Positions 1 to 12,682 of a stretch of DNA of 64,000 nucleotides are shown here, piece by piece. The notes beneath the pieces were generated by a model, which made no database searches, was not told the DNA's origin, and saw nothing but the letters and a program-made list of their open reading frames with translations. Numbering within the stretch: position 1 is the stretch's first letter; each line of letters opens with the position of its first letter. The translations under genes and the position numbers were made by a program. The DNA is from Asterias rubens (taxonomy: Eukaryota; Echinodermata; Asteroidea; Forcipulatida; Asteriidae). The DNA lies in contig NC_047065.1 of assembly GCF_902459465.1 (NCBI RefSeq), positions 20,287,828 to 20,351,827 on the forward strand. The letters run 5' to 3'.

Positions 1-364
1 GTAGTTACTCAAAATAAGTATTAGCATAAAACCTTACTTGGTAACGAGTAATGGGGAGAGGTTGATGGTTTAAAACATTGTGAGAAGCGGCTCCCTCTGA
101 AGTGACGTAGTTTGCGAGAAAGAAGTAATTTTCCACGAATTTGATTTCGAGACCCTAAGTTTAGAATTTGAGGTCTCGAAATCAAGCATCTGAAAGCACA
201 CAACTTCGTGTGACAAGGGTGTTTTTTCTTTCATTATTATCTCTCAACTTCGACGACCGATTGAGCTCAAATTTCCACAGGTTTGTTATTTTATGCATAT
301 GTTGAGATAAACCAAGTGAGAAGACTGGTCTTTGACATTTACCAATAGTGTACAGTGTCTTTAA
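1..364 (+). mobile_element. M1 MITE, left end cut by window edge
   Basis: This is a copy of the dominant short inverted-repeat element of the window. The left terminus lies outside the window; the right terminus (ACCAATAGTGTACAGTGTCT) is present, followed by TTTAA. The interior hairpin (GATTTCGAGAC paired with GTCTCGAAATC) is at about 142-183. 'Plus' here means the orientation in which the TACTC side comes first. No transposase frame is present, so it is non-autonomous. Confidence 0.8.
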
Positions 365-528
365 AAGCGCCTTGAGCGTCACTGAGTGATGGATAAAGCG
401 CAAGAAGCCTCCGTTGTTATTTTGTACATGAATCCCACAGAGGTGACCTTTATTGCAAAATGAAAAACGACCTTACCCATTAGAAAAATTGAATTCTAGT
501 CCATAAATAATGGCTTCGTTTCTCTTAG

Positions 529-898
529 AAGACATTGGATACCTTTTGTAATTGTCACAGACCAGTCTTCTCCCTTGGTGTATCTCAACATAATGAATAA
601 TAAAACCTGTGCAAATTTGAACTCAATTGGTCGTCAAAGTTGCGAGATAATAATGGAAGAAAAAACACCTTTGTCACACGAGGTTGTGTGCTTTCAGATG
701 CTTGATTTCGGGACCTCAAAATCTACCTCTGAGGTCTCGAAATCAAATTCAAATATTTTAGTGGAAAATTACTTCTTTCTCGAAAACTACGTTACTTCAG
801 AGGGAGCCGTTTATACTATCAACAGCTCTCCATTGCTTGTTACGAAGTAAGTTTTTAAATATTTTGAATAAATTACCAATAGTGTCCAGTGCCTTTAA
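529..898 (-). mobile_element. M1 MITE
   Basis: Inverted copy of M1. It opens with a diverged terminus (AAGACATTGGATACC), continues with the ACCAGTCTTCTC segment, the interior hairpin at about 704-748 and the GAGGGAGCCGTTT segment, and ends TACCAATAGTGTCCAGTGCC. Part of the TACTC-side interior is missing near the right end. Confidence 0.8.
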
Positions 899-2581
899 AA
901 TTTGACAACTTTCCTTCTCTGAATCATTCCGTGATTGCTGTACTCTATCGTTATGTAAAGCTAGATGACGTTATCAATCTCCATCAAGTATAGCAATCAT
1001 TTCTAACCGAGGTGATGTCATTTTTTAGAAAAGTTAAATAATGTCCTGTTCCACTCTCAGATAGAGTACTCTGTCTCCCAATTTTCCACAACAGAAATCT
1101 CAGGGCAAATTTGTTTGAATGAGAGAAATAAGATTCACAGGTGGGTTACGAAAGAGATCTAAAATGTCAAATTTCAGAGCCCTGATTTGCTGGTTTTGTT
1201 TTTCAGACTTAGCACGGTCTGCCCCCCCCCCCCCCCCAATAAATTAAAAATGTCCTTCTGTAGGTCTAAAAGATAATCCCGATGTTGGTCGTGTTTCTTG
1301 CTAAAGGCATCATCAAGAACAAAGACAATTGGGAACGAGGTTGGTAGAACTCTATTTTTCTCGAAAAATAAATACTTACATGTGAATATTCCCATCTTCT
1401 TCCGCCTAAAGCAACAGGAAATGACTGAGAAATCCATAGATGAATTAAGTGTCAAATGAACTCTTGTGTGCACAGCACCTTTAATGACGCAATTTAAAGT
1501 CACTTTAATAAAATTATACTCTCCCCTTATTGCCATCTTTTGATGTGACAACTAAATAATAGCCTTAAGGCTCTGATGAACAGCGCCCTCTACTGACCCC
1601 CTTTAAACACCCAATGGAAACATGTTTGTCTGGTCAGTTACTTTTTTTTCAAATTTTGCTCCCCCCAATCTCTTTCATATAGCACCAATGTATTTAAAAC
1701 ATACAAAATGCAGCCTAAATTCAATTGAATAAATTACTATTGATTTTGACCCGGGGCAAAATCGTTGGGAGATGGGGACAATTTTTTTCCCTTTTTTTTT
1801 TTTTTTTTTTAACTTTTCACTCCCGCATTACACAAAGGACCTGACATTCCAGATTCATAGATGTAGAGATTTATGAGTCTGCAATCTGAAGCGACGAGGA
1901 AGAAGGAAAAACAACTCAAAATGAAGAAGAAAAAGTGTGGCATTTCCAAAGATAATTATCAACATGAATATGTTTTCAATATGCCCTAAAATACACATAC
2001 ATGTTTATAAACTGTGAATAGTTCATACTTTGATCCCAAGGGAAATCATTCAGAATGTCTCAGCTCGAGCGGGTAGAGAATAAAGTGCCGACCTTTATGG
2101 TTGGACTGTCATCTCAGACCTATGATTTTTAAACTTTCATGATTTATCAACTGCTGAGTATTTACTTTACAATCAGCCAATATTTGTTTGAATAATTATT
2201 CAGAAGTCTGGGTCTGATATGGAGATGGTTTGGGAGTTTGGTAAGAAGTGGTGGTGGGGAAAGACGAGATAAGGAAGGGGGAGAGGGAAGAGGAAATGGG
2301 GTTGGAGAGTTGACTTGAATTGGGAGTATAATTTAGCATGATTTGCGAAGGGGAACGAAGAACTCGCAAAGGTTTTAAGAAGGGTTTGGGATTGGTTTGG
2401 AAAGGGGAAAGGAAAGACGAATGAAATTATTAAGGATGTTCAGGAAACATTGTTGAAAACAGCAGCAGACAACACAAACATCACGGCTTACGTGTAAGGA
2501 AGGAGATGAGGGTTTTTAAACCAAAATTTCGGAGGGGCGGGACAAAGGGGAGTGGCAGGGGAGTTCAGAGGAGCTGCTTAC
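899..2581. other. Gene-free stretch
   Basis: No gene or intact element was recognised. It holds a C16 run at 1222-1237, a T run at about 1792-1810 and a purine-rich block at about 2220-2420. Open frames here are short, unspliced and show no known domain. Confidence 0.5.
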
Positions 2582-2963
2582 AGGCAGTGGACACTATTGG
2601 TAATTACTCTAAATATTTATCATCATAAAACCTTTCTTGATTACGAGTAATGGGGAGAGATGGATGTATAAAACATTGTGAGAAACAGTCCCTCTGAAGT
2701 GACATAGTTTTTGTGAAAGAAGTAATTTTCCACTAATTTGATTTCGAAACCTCAAGTTTAGAATTTGAGGTCTCGCAATCAAGCATCAGAAAGCACACAA
2801 CTTCGTGTGACAAGGGTGTTTTTTTCTTTCATGATTTCCTCGCAAATTCGACGACCGATTGAGATCAAACTTCCACAGGTTTGTTATTTTATGCATATAT
2901 GTCGAGATACACCAACTGCGAAGACTAGTCTTTGACAATTACCAATAGTGTCCACTGTCTTTA
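2582..2963 (+). mobile_element. M1 MITE, full length
   Basis: Full-length copy running from CAGGCAGTGGACACTATTGG to CCAATAGTGTCCACTGTC with TTTAA at the right edge. The interior hairpin lies at about 2738-2781. Both ends are diverged by a few bases. Confidence 0.85.
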
Positions 2964-4629
2964 ACACAGATGTCTATGGATAGATGTAATTGTTTTCATT
3001 TTAAATTGCTGTAGGTGCATGTAGCAATGTTCCATTTTAATATTAGTTGTGAAAAACAAAAAAAATATAAACCATATTCAATGAGAGACGGAGCTAAGGG
3101 TATATGGGCAGGAGGGGGGGGGGGCTGGGTATGTTGACTGTCAAGAGACTTAACCAGGACAGATTCATTATTCCACCTTTTAACAAACAGAACGCAAGCC
3201 ACTGTGAAATATGCACTCATAATTATATTTTACCGTCGACGTCCTTTCAAATTAAAAAAATCATTCGCAATGTTTTTCTGGAAATTGCTAGGCTTTTTTT
3301 CTCTCTCTCTTTCGGTTAACAGTTCTGTTGCCATACCTCATGCGAACGTACTAAGGTTCACAATCGCGGAAGGTAATCCTTTCCAATAAACCAAACTCTG
3401 TGACAAAATTACAGTATATTAAAATGGTTCTTGTATTGTAAGCGACTTGGCCCAGTTGATTGTTGATGTTAACACCCGTGTATTAATAGCTGACCGATGT
3501 GAGGCGAAATCATCTGGAACAAGCACCGAGGTGTACATTTAACAGCTTCAACAAGGCATGTTACGGACCGGAGACTTCTGTTCATAAGTTGGTTCGAAGT
3601 GTAACTATTCACACAAAACAGACATGCTGATAATTTACTGTATAATGCGACTAGAAGAACAATATTTAAGTCATTGGGTGGTTTTCTTTAACCCCTTTTT
3701 GCCTTGGAATAGGCAATGAGACCGTCATTTAGGCAACAAAAAGCACGCTGGATGTCTCTCTAAAGTAACATGCAACGTAATCCAGCAAGACGATCAGAGC
3801 GTACTGATCGAAACGTCGAGTTGAAACCAACGGTTCTTTTCAGCAGAACCACCCCAACTCATTATTAGAGATAGTCATTACATGGTGTTACAGCAAACCT
3901 TTCCATATCAAATCCTACTAATCCAGCAACATAAGTCTTGGTTTTTTTTTAGATCATATTTTTGTTTAATTATACCCCCACATGCCTGGAATCAAACGGA
4001 GACCATGTCCTCTGTTGCCGGTCGGTCTTGGCCTTGGTGCCCCCTTCAAAACTTTCCCATAAAAGAGAACACCAGTTTTGCAGTAGTGTGTATCCCACTC
4101 AGGTTTTGTTTAACCGTCTAAATGTTTTCTTTAGCTCAACTTATACAATGTTGTTTTTAACTTTGTCGAACCAGCCTTATAATCTTCTACCGAACTACTC
4201 GGTCCCAAATTTATATTCTGTACTACTATCTGGTTCATTCTGATGCACTGTTTGTATTCATCCCTCTTAGCATCAATGCTCTAAGGTACCGTAACATAAA
4301 AGTAATGTGTCAATCTTTCCCACCTGGCCGACAAGTAGAACTTGATACTTGCGCATTACCTGGCAAAGGCTGACCATCTACAGGTGAGGTATACAAATTT
4401 GAATTTCTACATTTTTTTTTCTTGAAAAGGGGAGGTGGTAAATTAAGAGAGGGGTTTGTGAGTTAATAATGTTTAAAAGCATTGTAGTCTATTGCAACTT
4501 GGCTTTAACAAAGTCTAACCACTTTCTTTTGGGCCATTTAAAGGGAGGTAACGATTTGTAATCAATCTTGTATCAGGTATGTTTCTCAGCTTGGACTTAT
4601 TGTTCTCCTGCATGGATTCGCTTCAGATT
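2964..4629. other. Gene-free stretch with repeat fragments
   Basis: No gene was recognised. Position 3795-3850 carries a GATCGAAACGTCGAGTTG stretch like the GAAACGTC motif repeated elsewhere in the window. Position 4002-4076 is a diverged single copy of the sequence that forms the 144-bp tandem array at 56-57 kb (CCTCTGTTGCC, then TTGGCCTTGGTGCCC and TTCAAAACTTTCC). Confidence 0.45.
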
Positions 4630-5015
4630 TTAAAGGCAGTGGACACTATTGGTAGTTGTCAAATACTTGCCTTCACAGTTGATGTATCTCAACATATGTA
4701 TAAAATAACAAACCTGTGAAAATTTGAGCTCAATCGGTCGTCGAAGTTGCGAGATATTAATGAAAAAAAAAACACCCTTGTCACACGAAATTGTGTGCTT
4801 CTAGGTGCTTGATTTCGAGACCTCAAGTTCTAAACTTGAGGTCTCGAAATCAAATTCGTGGAAAATTACTTCTTTCTCAAAAACTACGTCACTTCAGAGG
4901 GAGCTGTTTCGCACAATATTTTATACTATCGACCTCTCCCCATTACTCGTAATCAAGAAAGGTTTTATGCTAATAATTATTTTGAGTAATTACCAATAGT
5001 GTCCACTGCCTTTAA
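4630..5015 (-). mobile_element. M1 MITE, full length
   Basis: Full-length inverted copy bounded by TTTTAAAGGCAGTGGACAC on the left and GTGTCCACTGCCTTTAA on the right, so TTTAA-like sequence flanks both sides. The interior hairpin is at about 4808-4853, with a stem of roughly 15 bp. Confidence 0.88.
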
Positions 5016-7068
5016 GCGATATCTAAAAACGCGAACACCTTTTGAAGTGAATTTTGACAGTTTTAATGTACCCCAAAAGGATTAAAACAATCAAACGGTT
5101 CAACAAAAGGAAAGGTATATCCTTCCCTTTAGTAATGTCTCAATGACAGATATATACTTAAATTCACATGATTGCCATGTTTTACTTTACACAATAGGAA
5201 AATATACAGGTTTATTTATTAAGGGTAATATCAAACCAACTATTGGGTGGGGGAAAAACACACGCACCAAAAAAAACGACGTGTGCTGGTCTTACAAAAA
5301 CATGATGCATGCATGGGCTATCACAAACAATGGTCCATGTCACATAGCCCCCAGAAATGTTTACTCTGAGAAATTTAGTTTAAAATAATTGTGTGACATA
5401 ATACGTCTTGATAAATGATCCGGAGCGGGAACTAAGAGGGAGACAAAAAGTTCCGCAGCGAGCGTGAGGCTCTGGCATAACTCCCAAAATTGCCTTTAGA
5501 GGATTGAGGGTAGCTATGCAAATGGCTCAGTATCATTTTCTTGTTGTGGCAATCCGAGAAAATGGGGCCAATGAATGCAGGCCCGGGCTTGTCATTACAC
5601 GGGAACGCAATACAATTGTGCAAATTTAGACAGGGAGAGTGGCCGATATTCGGAGCGATTTTTTGTTGTTAGTTTTTCTTCTTTTTTTCTTCTTCTTCTT
5701 CTCTCGTCTTCATTCAGTTGGAGGGGGAGGGGACAGGAGATGCTTTAGTGATTGTTAATGTTCTTTTTGGGCGGTTTCAGGTATCCAGGTAAATTATGAT
5801 TGAGTGGGTTGTGCAAATGAACCAAATCTGGCCATGTGTGCACTGGTGTTGGTTACATTGACTAGCTTTAACAGCAACTCCTATACAGAACCATCCGCTC
5901 TAGGAATAACATGTAGTATCAATCCACAGAACTAAATCGGGTTGCTCTTCAACGCAAATTAAAAAAGGGGAAGATTGGTGTTATAATTGGAGAGCTTTAG
6001 AAAAGCTGACAACCTTTCAAGATGAATTCAGCTGTCAGTTTGATAGAGTTGTCAAATGGAGGATCATACTTTGGTCATGACGACCCCGAAAGACACAAAT
6101 TGTGTTTAAAAATATTTGAAAGCCTCCCTTGTGGTAGTCAGTAAGCATTCAGTAAAATTATTTCGCCTGAAATGCACCCACCGATTAGAATAATTTAAAG
6201 ATCGCCTTGGGCAACTTTTGGAGATTCATATTTCGATTTCGATGGTGTCTGTTTGTGAATGCAGTTGCCAGAGATGCGGTTGGTACCCGCGGCCATGTGT
6301 ATGGAGTTGACATTCTTAATGAAAATACCATGATAGCAGTTTTCTGTTGTTTTCTCACCAAGTTTAGAACTGTATGCAGCTGAGTCTTTCAAAGGTGAAT
6401 TTTAATGTAATTAATCTTTTTAATAATTAATAATAATTTAGCCTAAAGTCAACAAGAGCAGGCCACTAAAGTCTGTGGAAATCGTCAATTAAACAAAATA
6501 TAAGCAGTTCTTTAATCAAACCCAAGTGGATCCAAGGGCAAGCTTCTATTACAGTAAACAGATTTTCAACTTTCAATTTTCAATTTTGCTCCAACAGGCC
6601 TAGACAAAAGTCCCCCTGTTATCAAAGTCCACATCTAATGGTTTCCTTTATTGATTCAAGCATGAATGCTATTTTGTCTAAGGGGAAAGGCAGTTGTACC
6701 TCAAACCACTACGTATCAGGCAAAAGGTAGATTTGTACTTGACAATTTCTAGGGGCACAGAGGCAATTGCCGGGGGGCATCCAGGCAAGTGTTGCCTCCG
6801 TGAAGCATCAGGGATAAACACTGTAATTTGTATCTATAATACTTGAGTTTATCATCCCTACAATGCATGCAGTGATTTACATGAAACCTGCCTAAGGAGG
6901 AAATGAACTATAACCAGCCGGACCACTTGGCAAGAATTCGTCACTGGTCCTCGGGTGTTTTTTCTCGCATTTAGTCGGAAGACCATTGAAGAGAGAATCT
7001 GTGCATCTCGTCTTTATCCCCAAATCAACATTACAGTCACTGTCAAAATCTATCACAACTATGGTGCC
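5016..7068. other. Gene-free stretch
   Basis: No gene was recognised. The sequence at about 5460-5620 is more complex than its surroundings and carries a perfect POU octamer ATGCAAAT at 5516-5523, so it could be a regulatory element; that is a guess. An unspliced 65-codon frame on the minus strand at 6195-6392 has no recognisable domain. Confidence 0.4.
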
Positions 7069-7443
7069 TTAAAGACACTGGACACAACTGGTAATTAACA
7101 AAGACCAGTCTTCTCACTTAGTGAATCTCAACAAATGCATAAAATCACAAACGTGTACAAATTTGGGCTCGATTGGTCGTCGGAGTTGCGAGATATAACT
7201 ATGAAAGAGAAAAAACACCTTTGTCACATGAAGTTGTGTGCTTTCAGATGCTTGATTTCGAGACCTCAAATTCTAAATCTGAGGTCTCGAAATCAAATTC
7301 GTGGAAAATTACTTCTTTCTCGAAAAATACGTCACAATGTTTTATACTATCAGTATCAACCTCTCCTCATTACTCATAATCAAGAAAGGTTTTATGATAA
7401 TAACCATTTTGAGTAAAATTACCAATAGTGTCCACTGCCTTTA
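7069..7443 (-). mobile_element. M1 MITE, full length
   Basis: Inverted copy from TTAAAGACACTGGACACAAC to ACCAATAGTGTCCACTGCC plus TTTAA. The interior hairpin is at about 7254-7295. Part of the GAGGGAGCC segment is deleted near 7333. Confidence 0.85.
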
Positions 7444-7595
7444 ACCCCGCGCCCCACCTCCACCCCCAGAAAAAATAACAATAATAATAGTAATACAAAA
7501 TAATTTGATGTGCAACGAAGTTTAAAATAAAACAAAGCAAGGTCATGTTATCATCTGAAACCATTTGATAATTGTTTTTACAGACAATGTTACAA

Positions 7596-7652
7596 CGTTT
7601 GGCCTTCGAGAAAGACCATGCTACGGTCGGAACATCAGGCCATGAACTATTT
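7596..7652 (+). repeat. Recurrent GAGAAAGAC...GAAAC(G/A)TC motif
   Basis: CTTCGAGAAAGACCATGCTA is followed by CGGTCGGAACATCAGGCCAT. The same arrangement recurs at 22545-22605, 34885-34940 and 61742-61836. Motifs of this type (a short hairpin followed by GAAACGTC) are common in Penelope-like retroelement remnants, which is why I suspect that origin. No reverse transcriptase is nearby. Confidence 0.4.
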
Positions 7653-8630
7653 TGTTGCAACCAACAATGTAATTTTGTTTTCTTAATTCCCGACTACCAA
7701 ACAAATTCTTAAATTTTTGGTCAATGAAGGGTGAAATGAAATCAATCAGGTCTCAATTCTGACACTCTATGATGAACAAAATCATTCAACCCCTATAACA
7801 TACCAACCACTGCCGCCAACAGAAATACTCACCAAGAAATCCGATTTTCTTGGCATAAACAAAATTCCGCTATCAATAACTTTTAAGCAGAAGTAATGAA
7901 ACACCAGGCAACAATTACGTGGAAGGAGAGACTCTGGGCATTAATGGGGTATTTTTGTTTTGTCTGGGGACTGCGGACTCACAAAACAAAAAATGATTCC
8001 TGCACGCTCTTGTGAATAACGAATTTTTATTTTGGTTTATGGCCAAAAATGTCAAAAACTTTTTCCCCCATGTATGACCATGCTTACACCATAACAAATT
8101 TGTATGCGACAGTAAGCACGATAGTTTGCTTATCTTTAAGCAGTGCTATTGGGTACAGAAAGTTATGGGAAGAAAACAATCCCTATATAAAATCTACATT
8201 CAACACAATTCCACATGGCATTAGTTTTACTAGTGAGTTATCCCAAGGGCATTAATACAACTATTGACTTATTCCACAGGGCATACATTCTACTAGTGAC
8301 TTTTATCTTCTCACAAGGCCCTTTGGGATAATTATTTTCCCTCCGAGTGTAAAGCACTTCTGACTGTAGGATGTCCCTTGATAAAGGTCTTCGGCGAGGT
8401 TATGTCGCATTGGTTTAGATCAGGTTTTACATCAATTTAAAGTATGGTTCACTGTGGCTTTTATACAAAGTAAATTTATGTCAATTTTAAGTTCTTACCA
8501 AAGAAACAACATAACAATTGTTTAAGATATTTCACTGAAAATAACTCGTAAGAAACATTAGGGATTGGACAGCAGGTCTTGCCTTTAACTTTGTTTTGGC
8601 GACTGTCCATCGGGAACAGTTAGCTTGGCA

Positions 8631-8686
8631 ATTTCACTAGTCCATCACATTTTCACTGGTCCATCACATTTTCACTGGTCCATATT
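8631..8686. repeat. Three-unit 19-bp tandem repeat
   Basis: ATTTTCACTGGTCCATCAC is present about three times in direct order, with the first and last units imperfect. Confidence 0.7.
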
Positions 8687-8904
8687 ATAAAATAGAAAAG
8701 CTTTTCAAACTGAACTAGCGAGAGGGGGCGAGCCAGACCAGCCTGGAGTGAATTTTTAGGCTAAACAATCTCTCACAAAGGTGCCCTATAGAGTATAGGG
8801 CATGATGTGATAAGTCACAGAGACAGCATTGCAATTGCCTTGGTGCCCTTTGAAAACGTTTTAGTATAGATAGAAATCGAACATTTCTTTATCAATGTGA
8901 CCTT

Positions 8905-9230
8905 TTAAAGCGACACAATGCCTTGGATCCGACGAGTTGGTCTTTTAAAAGCGTTTTTAACCGTTTTTATAAAATGAATACGGTAAAAAAAATGTTTTAA
9001 AAGTAGAATACAATGATCAATACAAATTTGCCCCGAAATTGTGTGGTTTTCTTTTTCGGGTTAGTCGACGTGGTAAAAGGAAAACGGTGAAATTACAAGG
9101 CATGTTTGCGTGGATCATTGTATTCTACTTTAAATCATCTTTCTATAACCATAACATGCATTTTATAACAACCGGTTACAAACGCCTTTCAAAGACCAAC
9201 TCAACCGATCCAATGCAACGTGTTCCTTCA
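8905..9230. mobile_element. M3 MITE
   Basis: Termini are AAAGCGACACAATGCCTTGG and, inverted, CCAATGCAACGTGTTCCTT. The sub-terminal GACGAGTTGGTC and GACCAACTCAACC pair as inverted repeats. The same family is at 12226, 26722 and 28660. No coding capacity. Confidence 0.8.
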
Positions 9231-9888
9231 AGGACTTTACACCAGTCAAAAGCTCAAATGCTATGCTGTTTTGATATAATATCCTTTAAATTCTGGATTT
9301 CTACGCCGGTTTGACGAAAATTACACTCGAATGGTATCAAACATAGTGCCATTTTAAACAATTTTAGGTTAGAGACTTGAAACTCGTACCACCCCCACCC
9401 CCTCATTTTCTTTTGGACTTCATCTATTGGAAAATGTGTGGATCACAAAACAAAAGTTAACCTTGGAGACTCTATCTCTAATCTGATTCAATGAACCCTT
9501 TATCAATAATCTATTTTAAGTTACCTTTCCAAAGTGAAATTACCTCTCGATATGACACAAAAACAGAAGCTCTATAAAGTGCATTGATCGAGAGTTGTGT
9601 TTATTATCAAGGTGACCCAAAATGACAGGAAACAAAATAAACGATTATTCAAATCCTTTTGTAGGAAATCCTGTGCAAATGCCTCCTGTATGGAAATATT
9701 TGACTGAATGCACGCTCAATGCCACCGCACTATCACCATATCAGAAAATGATTGAACAAACCGGAAAAGATAGATACACCTGTTATGTGCAACCTGCAGA
9801 ACAATATTGAATGTTGATGATTTTAGAATGTCCAGAAGATCATAAAATACCACAATGTTGTGCAATGATGCTGGAGGGGAAATGGACA
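9231..9888. other. Gene-free stretch
   Basis: Nothing recognised. A short unspliced frame at 9622-9810 has no known domain and is not proposed as a gene. Confidence 0.4.
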
Positions 9889-10067
9889 GGGGTCGATTTC
9901 ACAAGGAGTTAGGACTCGTCTTATCTCGAGTTAGGACGAGTAACAGGACGAGTAACTCGTCCTAACTTAGGATTGATCTCAAGGTCTGCATGCTACAGTG
10001 GAGGGTTGGGACTTGTCCCAAGTCCAAAGATTTGTCTTAAGTTAGGAAGAGTTTTGTGAAATCGACG
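9889..10067. mobile_element. Foldback MITE, GGGGTCGATTTCACAA family
   Basis: The left end GGGGTCGATTTCACAAGGAG is matched by TTTTGTGAAATCGAC at the right. The inside is a series of inverted GAGTTAGGACGAGT/ACTCGTCCTAACT blocks. A better-preserved relative lies at 49725-49873. Confidence 0.75.
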
Positions 10068-11017
10068 GCAGGACAGGCTAGATCACCTTCATTGCATCCA
10101 TGGGGTATGAGGCCTGCAAGTTGTATACAATGCACCTTGCTACCTTTGGCATCCCTCTTCACACAACAAACACTTAACACTTCCTACAGGCACAATTTGT
10201 GCACAGGTCTGACAATGAAAATGAAAAAAAAATGAAAAGAAATTGTTTTATGGAGATTGCACAACACCAATTTTTATAATAATTTTAGTATGAAGAAAGG
10301 AGGCAAATCTTAAAACTTGTTCCAGCTCTGCCATTTTAAAAGACTAATTGATTATTTTTTTTAGCATAGACATTTTTTAATTGCAAGTGTAAGGCCTTGC
10401 CTGTCAGCAAATGCCTTATAATGGTTTATGATTTGTTTTAAAAAATTCACAAACTTTCAATCCATTGCATTTAAAATTTACAATTATTATTCAGAAAAGA
10501 TTTTTAAGCAAAACAAAAAGGAAGGGGGGAAATAAAATAAAATGTTAAATGGTGGAAGTTGGGTCAACATCTTACATAAAACAGTAATATTTTTGATAGA
10601 AATACAAATCACTTCCCCACATAGCTGCTTTGATAAATTTGTAAATCGTTTCAGAAATTATAATAATGCACATAAAACACAGAGGGGTTCTAAATTACAA
10701 AAACATACAGCAAGCCATGGGATGCTGCTTCTCTCTGCCTAACTATTCGTTTACAGACATGCAGTCATTTGACTTGCATCTGTCAACAACCTAACTTTAG
10801 GATGCACAGTCATTCATTCTACCTAACTCAATAGGACGGCTATCTAATGGACGCAGTAAACAGCGCCCTCTTGTGACTCCAACTGAACTTCTCTCAATGC
10901 AGGCATCTGGGTCAAATTTCACAATGTTGCTAAGCAGCAACACTGTGTTGCTAAGCATTCAATCAACAGTCTTAATTGTTGACCTGGTGAATTATTTCTG
11001 TTAAGCAGAGTTGTCCT
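10068..11017. other. Gene-free stretch
   Basis: AT-rich sequence without a supportable gene. Position 10914-10965 has a small inverted/direct arrangement of GTTGCTAAGCA, a word also found in M7 elements. Confidence 0.4.
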
Positions 11018-11260
11018 GGGCCTAATGCCCTAATTTCATAGAGCTGCTACGAACACAATTTTATTTAGCATGACATTTCTTCCTTGATAAAAACAATATT
11101 ACCAACCTAATTTCCTCGAGATTTTCAGAACAAGCAAACAACTGAATACCAGTAACAAGCAATATGCAACAAAATGGAAATTTGGTTGGTAATCCTGTTT
11201 TCAAGGACGAAATGTCACGCGAATTTTTGTGCTTTTACCAGCTTTATCAAATTGGGCCCT
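11018..11260. mobile_element. M7 MITE (GGGCCC-ended)
   Basis: The left end GCCCTAATTTCATAGAGCTG is inverted relative to AGCTTTATCAAATTGGGCCC. The interior is a long imperfect palindrome: TTCTTCCTTGATAAAAACA...TTACCAACC against GGTTGGTAATCCTGTTTTC. Related copies are at 13550, 30385 and 32927. Confidence 0.75.
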
Positions 11261-11322
11261 TGTCTTTATGCAAATATCCATGCTATTTCAAACTTTCTGA
11301 TTATCAGCAGGGCCATTCTCGC

Positions 11323-12682
11323 GTTACATGTGTGACAAAAAAATGGGAAATTCTCTACTTTATATCTGTCCTCTATCTTTAAAATGATACCTGTGTACTT
11401 TTTTCATTCATAAATAACATTAACTAACTGAACCTAGTTTAAAAATGAAAAAATTAATTGTTTTACTTTTTTACTTTGGGTCAGAGGTCAAATTAAGGTT
11501 TGTTACTTGTGTGACGTACGTCAGACCAAAGCAGGTTTTTGTACCAAAAATTGTTCTCTCTAAAAACTCTGTGAGTTTGAAATTGCTAAAAAAAGACTCA
11601 TACCTCTTGTGGGGGGGGGGGACCTTTCATTCCCAGTCAGTATAATGACACAATCAATTTTAAGGTCACTCATCTAAACATTTTAAATAATCGTTTTCTG
11701 TGATTTGGTTGGGTTACGTGTGTGACTATATGATCCGTTACGTGTGTGACGCCCTATGCTCTTAAATGCACTGAGGCAATCGACAATCAAGTAAATCAAC
11801 AACGTTTAGCACTTGCCTCTGTGTCAGAAATGATTTGTGTGTAAATTACTACATAATACAAATAGATTCAAACAACTATTTTGAAACAACATTATATTTT
11901 TGTTTGGAACAATTTAAATTTATTAAAAACAAGCATTACAAACAAAACATTTGTAACGCAATGGCAATACCAATTTCAGAGAGAAAGAGAGTCAATTTAA
12001 ATTCACTTTGGGTCATGTCCCTCTCCCTTTGTCAAAAAATGTTGGCTAAGTCTTGTTGTACCCCTCTCTCAAGTGTAGGTAAAAATGTGGCCCAACGTGA
12101 CACATATGGCTTATTCACCTAGGTGTGCATCACAGTGCATACCTTGTGTATTGAGGGGCATGCATGTAACAAGTGTGACACATTAATTAAGGCCATTAAT
12201 TAATAGTGTGTGAATTTATTGTGCATTAAAGGAACACAATGCCTTGGATCGGACGAGTTGGTCTATGAAAAGCGTTTGAAACCGTTTGTTATAAAATGCA
12301 TATGGTTAGAAAGATGTTTTAAAAGTAGAATATAATGATCCACACAATTATCACTCAAAATTGCACGGTTTTCATTTTACCTCGCAAACTAACACGGTCG
12401 GCCATTTATGGGAGTCAAATTTTTGACTCCCATAAATGGCCGACCTTGTTTGTCGCAAGGTAAAACGAAAACCACGCAATTTCAAGGCATATTTGTGTAG
12501 ATCATTGTATTCTACTTTTACAACATCTTTCTAACCATACCGATTTTATAAGAAACGGTTACAGAACGCTTTTCAAAGACCAACTCGACTGATCCAAGGC
12601 AACGTGTTCCTTTAATTTTTGTTTTGTATTCAGATAGGCCTGGCAATACAAACTTCATCCATATTTCAGTTGCGTGTGTGAC
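11323..12682 (+). repeat. Six same-strand copies of a GTTACGTGTGTGAC-type 14-mer
   Basis: The copies are at 11323-11336, 11502-11515, 11713-11726, 11737-11750, 12166-12179 and 12669-12682. The two at 11713 and 11737 are identical and 24 bp apart; the others differ by one to three bases. All lie on the same strand, and an M3 element interrupts the series. They could be clustered protein-binding sites or remnants of an internally repetitive transposon; nothing in the sequence decides which. Confidence 0.6.
12226..12615. mobile_element. M3 MITE, full length, with long hairpin
   Basis: Bounded by TTAAAGGAACACAATGCC and GCAACGTGTTCCTTTAA. The centre (about 12396-12445) is an almost perfect palindrome, GGTCGGCCATTTATGGGAG opposite CTCCCATAAATGGCCGACC. 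TTTAA-like flanks. Confidence 0.88.

Noticed and set aside
1174-1551. 125-codon minus-strand frame
   Set aside because: It contains a poly-C-encoded glycine run and has no domain or splice support.
2060-2110. tRNA-like phrase GAGCGGGTAGAG
   Set aside because: No B box or cloverleaf follows.
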